From the NCBI GenBank assembly GCA_003343815.1, contig QAKL01000126.1, positions 1-7,941 on the forward strand: DNA of 7,941 bases, given 5' to 3'. Source of the stretch: Clostridiales bacterium (lineage in GTDB: Bacteria; Bacillota; Peptococcia; Peptococcales; Peptococcaceae). Position numbers and translations under genes: made by a program. Positions 6,339-7,941 of the stretch are shown in pieces. The notes under the pieces are model-generated. The model did not search any database and was not told where the DNA came from. It worked only from the letters and a program-made list of their open reading frames with translations. Position 1 is the first letter of the stretch, and each line of letters opens with the position of its first letter.

Positions 6339-7941
6339 ATGCTATACCAAGACGCATTACAACAGACAAGCATTTGTACAAATGACATAACTAAACCAAG
6401 CATCCCCGAGGTATTGTTTAATATCCATCCGCGGCTGCTTTTTGAGGAGATTAATGACATATATGAGGACTGCGAAAAATTGCAAGCCTTAGTTTGGCAG
6501 GAGATCATGATGAGAGCGCAGGGCACGAAAATCGGGCAAAAATATGCGTTTGATAAAATTGACAGCCTAAAAACGTGGCAGGAGAAGATGCCTTTTACCT
6601 CCTATGGAGATTACCGCGAGCTTATCGCGGAAAATATGGCTGAGGATAATGAGCAGCTTTTTCATGGCAAGGCCAAAATGTACATCGCGACGACCGGCTC
6701 CACCGGTAATTTAAAATATTTTCCTGAAAGTCCGGCAGGAGATGCCGCAAAACAGCTGGTTATGGCGATTCGCGGGATGTATATGGCGGGTTTGTTGCCT
6801 GTGACGCTTGATATGGATGCGAAAAATATGACTATTTCCAATTATGCTTCGTTAGGCGAAAGCGGGCAGGGCAAACTGATCGTGCGCGCTTCGGGGCAGA
6901 CTGCACGCAATATGCGCAAGAAAACCGGCACGATGAATATTATGCCGCAGGAATTTTTAGAGGCAGATGATTTATCCGCAGAGGACCGCAATTATTTGAT
7001 GGGAGTTTACGCTTTGGCGGAGAAACGCTTTGCTAAGATTTTTTGCAATAATTTATATCATTTTAGTGAGCTGTTACGGGTTATCAAGACGCACTCCTTA
7101 CAAATGATTGAAGATGTGCACACAGGGATATTTTCGATTGAGCTTTCGGAGAGAACGCGTAATAGCTTAGCGTCGACTTTTGCGGCTAATCCTGCGCGCG
7201 CCGAGGAATTACGGCAAATAGCGCAGAAAAATAATAATATTTTAGCGGATACACCGGAAAATATCGCCTTAATCTGGCCGAATCTGGAGATGACCGGCTG
7301 CTGGCTCAGCGCGACGGTGGGGAGAGATGCCCGCGAGACCTTGGCTATGCTGCCCAAACGAGTGCAGAGCATCGATTTAGGCTACGGCGCGAGCGAGGGG
7401 AAGTTTAATATCCCGCTGAAACTTAACACGCCCTTTGGCGCGATTGCTCCTTTTGCCATGGTTTACGAGTTTCTCTCGATGGAGGACGGTAAATGTTATT
7501 GGGCGTGGGAGGTCGAGGACGGTAAATATTACGAGCTGATTATCACGACCTATTCAGGGCTGTATCGCTATCGGTTGGGCGATATTGTGCAAATCGGCGG
7601 CTTTGTCGGCAAAACGCCGCTGATTAAATTCTGCGGCAAAAGAGCCGAAGCCTTTAATTTAAACGGGCAAACTATCTATGGCTTTGAGCTGTCAGACACT
7701 ATTGTCGAGGTGGAAAGGGCGCTTGGTTTGCGTTTGGATTTGGTGCAGTTTTATGCCGATAATGAGGGCTACGACCTCATTGTGCAGCATCTGCCGGAGG
7801 ATGCTGCGGCTTTATTTGCCGACGAGGCGCGTAAAGCATGTAAGGATGAATTTGGCGAGGCACCAAGGCATATTTATCGCGTGAGTGATGATTACAAGCT
7901 GAGCCTGTTTCGCGAGCGTGTGCGGCCGGATCGAACTATCT
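6339..7941 (+). CDS. GH3-family acid-amido synthetase-like protein (ANL superfamily), 3' end beyond the window
   Basis: The frame runs from ATG 6339 to the window end without a stop (534 codons), so the gene is incomplete on the right. GH3 proteins are usually about 500-600 aa, so most of it is present. GH3 enzymes of plants (the auxin- and jasmonate-conjugating family) activate a carboxylic acid as acyl-AMP and transfer it to an amino acid. Three adenylation motifs are visible: TTGSTGNLKYF from residue 118 (P-loop-like motif 1), YGASEG at 349-354 (motif 2) and YRYRLGD at 409-415 (motif 3). A FCGKRAE hinge region at 431-437 leads into the C-terminal lid. The N-terminal FTSYGDYRELIAEN also fits the family. 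There is no signal peptide or membrane segment, so it is cytosolic. It has its own consensus promoter and strong ribosome binding site, which suggests high or constitutive expression. Composition is richer in G+C than the transporter gene. The acyl acceptor and donor are unknown; bacterial GH3 proteins are poorly characterised. Family assignment is firm, the reaction is inferred. Confidence 0.85.
   Translation, partial: MLYQDALQQTSICTNDITKPSIPEVLFNIHPRLLFEEINDIYEDCEKLQALVWQEIMMRAQGTKIGQKYAFDKIDSLKTWQEKMPFTSYGDYRELIAENMAEDNEQLFHGKAKMYIATTGSTGNLKYFPESPAGDAAKQLVMAIRGMYMAGLLPVTLDMDAKNMTISNYASLGESGQGKLIVRASGQTARNMRKKTGTMNIMPQEFLEADDLSAEDRNYLMGVYALAEKRFAKIFCNNLYHFSELLRVIKTHSLQMIEDVHTGIFSIELSERTRNSLASTFAANPARAEELRQIAQKNNNILADTPENIALIWPNLEMTGCWLSATVGRDARETLAMLPKRVQSIDLGYGASEGKFNIPLKLNTPFGAIAPFAMVYEFLSMEDGKCYWAWEVEDGKYYELIITTYSGLYRYRLGDIVQIGGFVGKTPLIKFCGKRAEAFNLNGQTIYGFELSDTIVEVERALGLRLDLVQFYADNEGYDLIVQHLPEDAAALFADEARKACKDEFGEAPRHIYRVSDDYKLSLFRERVRPDRTI

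Noticed and set aside
7058..7372. Minus-strand 104-codon frame, and a plus-strand frame at 7678-7884
   Set aside because: Both lie wholly inside the GH3-like reading frame, which has three family motifs and covers the region without interruption.

Overview
The window is a same-strand (+) stretch of bacterial DNA that I read as Firmicutes-like, with an anaerobic Negativicutes-type relative as one tentative possibility. The evidence is strong GGAGG-type ribosome binding sites, a GTG start, AT-rich spacers, a textbook intrinsic terminator and a perfect sigma-70/sigma-A consensus promoter. The assignment to a class is inference from style and gene content, not from a marker gene.

Layout. Positions 1-198 are the last 65 codons of a first alkaline-phosphatase-superfamily phosphodiesterase. 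Positions 347-2440 and 2533-4614 are two complete paralogues of the same family (697 and 693 aa), so at least three copies lie head to tail. Both complete copies keep the metal-binding Asp/His set and the Thr nucleophile of the type I phosphodiesterase/nucleotide pyrophosphatase family. They have no signal peptide and carry an unusually large insertion, about 270 residues, inside the catalytic core. Positions 4779-6203 encode a 474-aa polytopic membrane protein of the ion-transporter superfamily, most like DASS/SLC13 divalent-anion permeases. A clear terminator follows at 6223-6248. A consensus promoter at 6267-6295 then drives a separate gene from 6339 to beyond the window end, encoding a GH3-family (ANL superfamily) acyl-adenylating acid-amido synthetase-like enzyme.

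The spacers hold a hairpin after the first copy (205-240), an AT-rich inverted repeat (248-272), a 15-bp tandem repeat before the third copy (2455-2484), and a long hairpin with a GCAA loop (4662-4699) followed by a possible promoter before the transporter. I see no tRNA, rRNA, CRISPR or insertion sequence.

How the genes may work together (inference). The phosphodiesterases lack export signals, so their substrate must be made or imported inside the cell. The adjacent divalent-anion-type transporter is a natural candidate importer. The array may therefore be an uptake-and-hydrolysis module for one or more organic phospho- or phosphono-anions, with paralogues specialised for different substrates. 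The GH3-like gene looks like an independent transcription unit.
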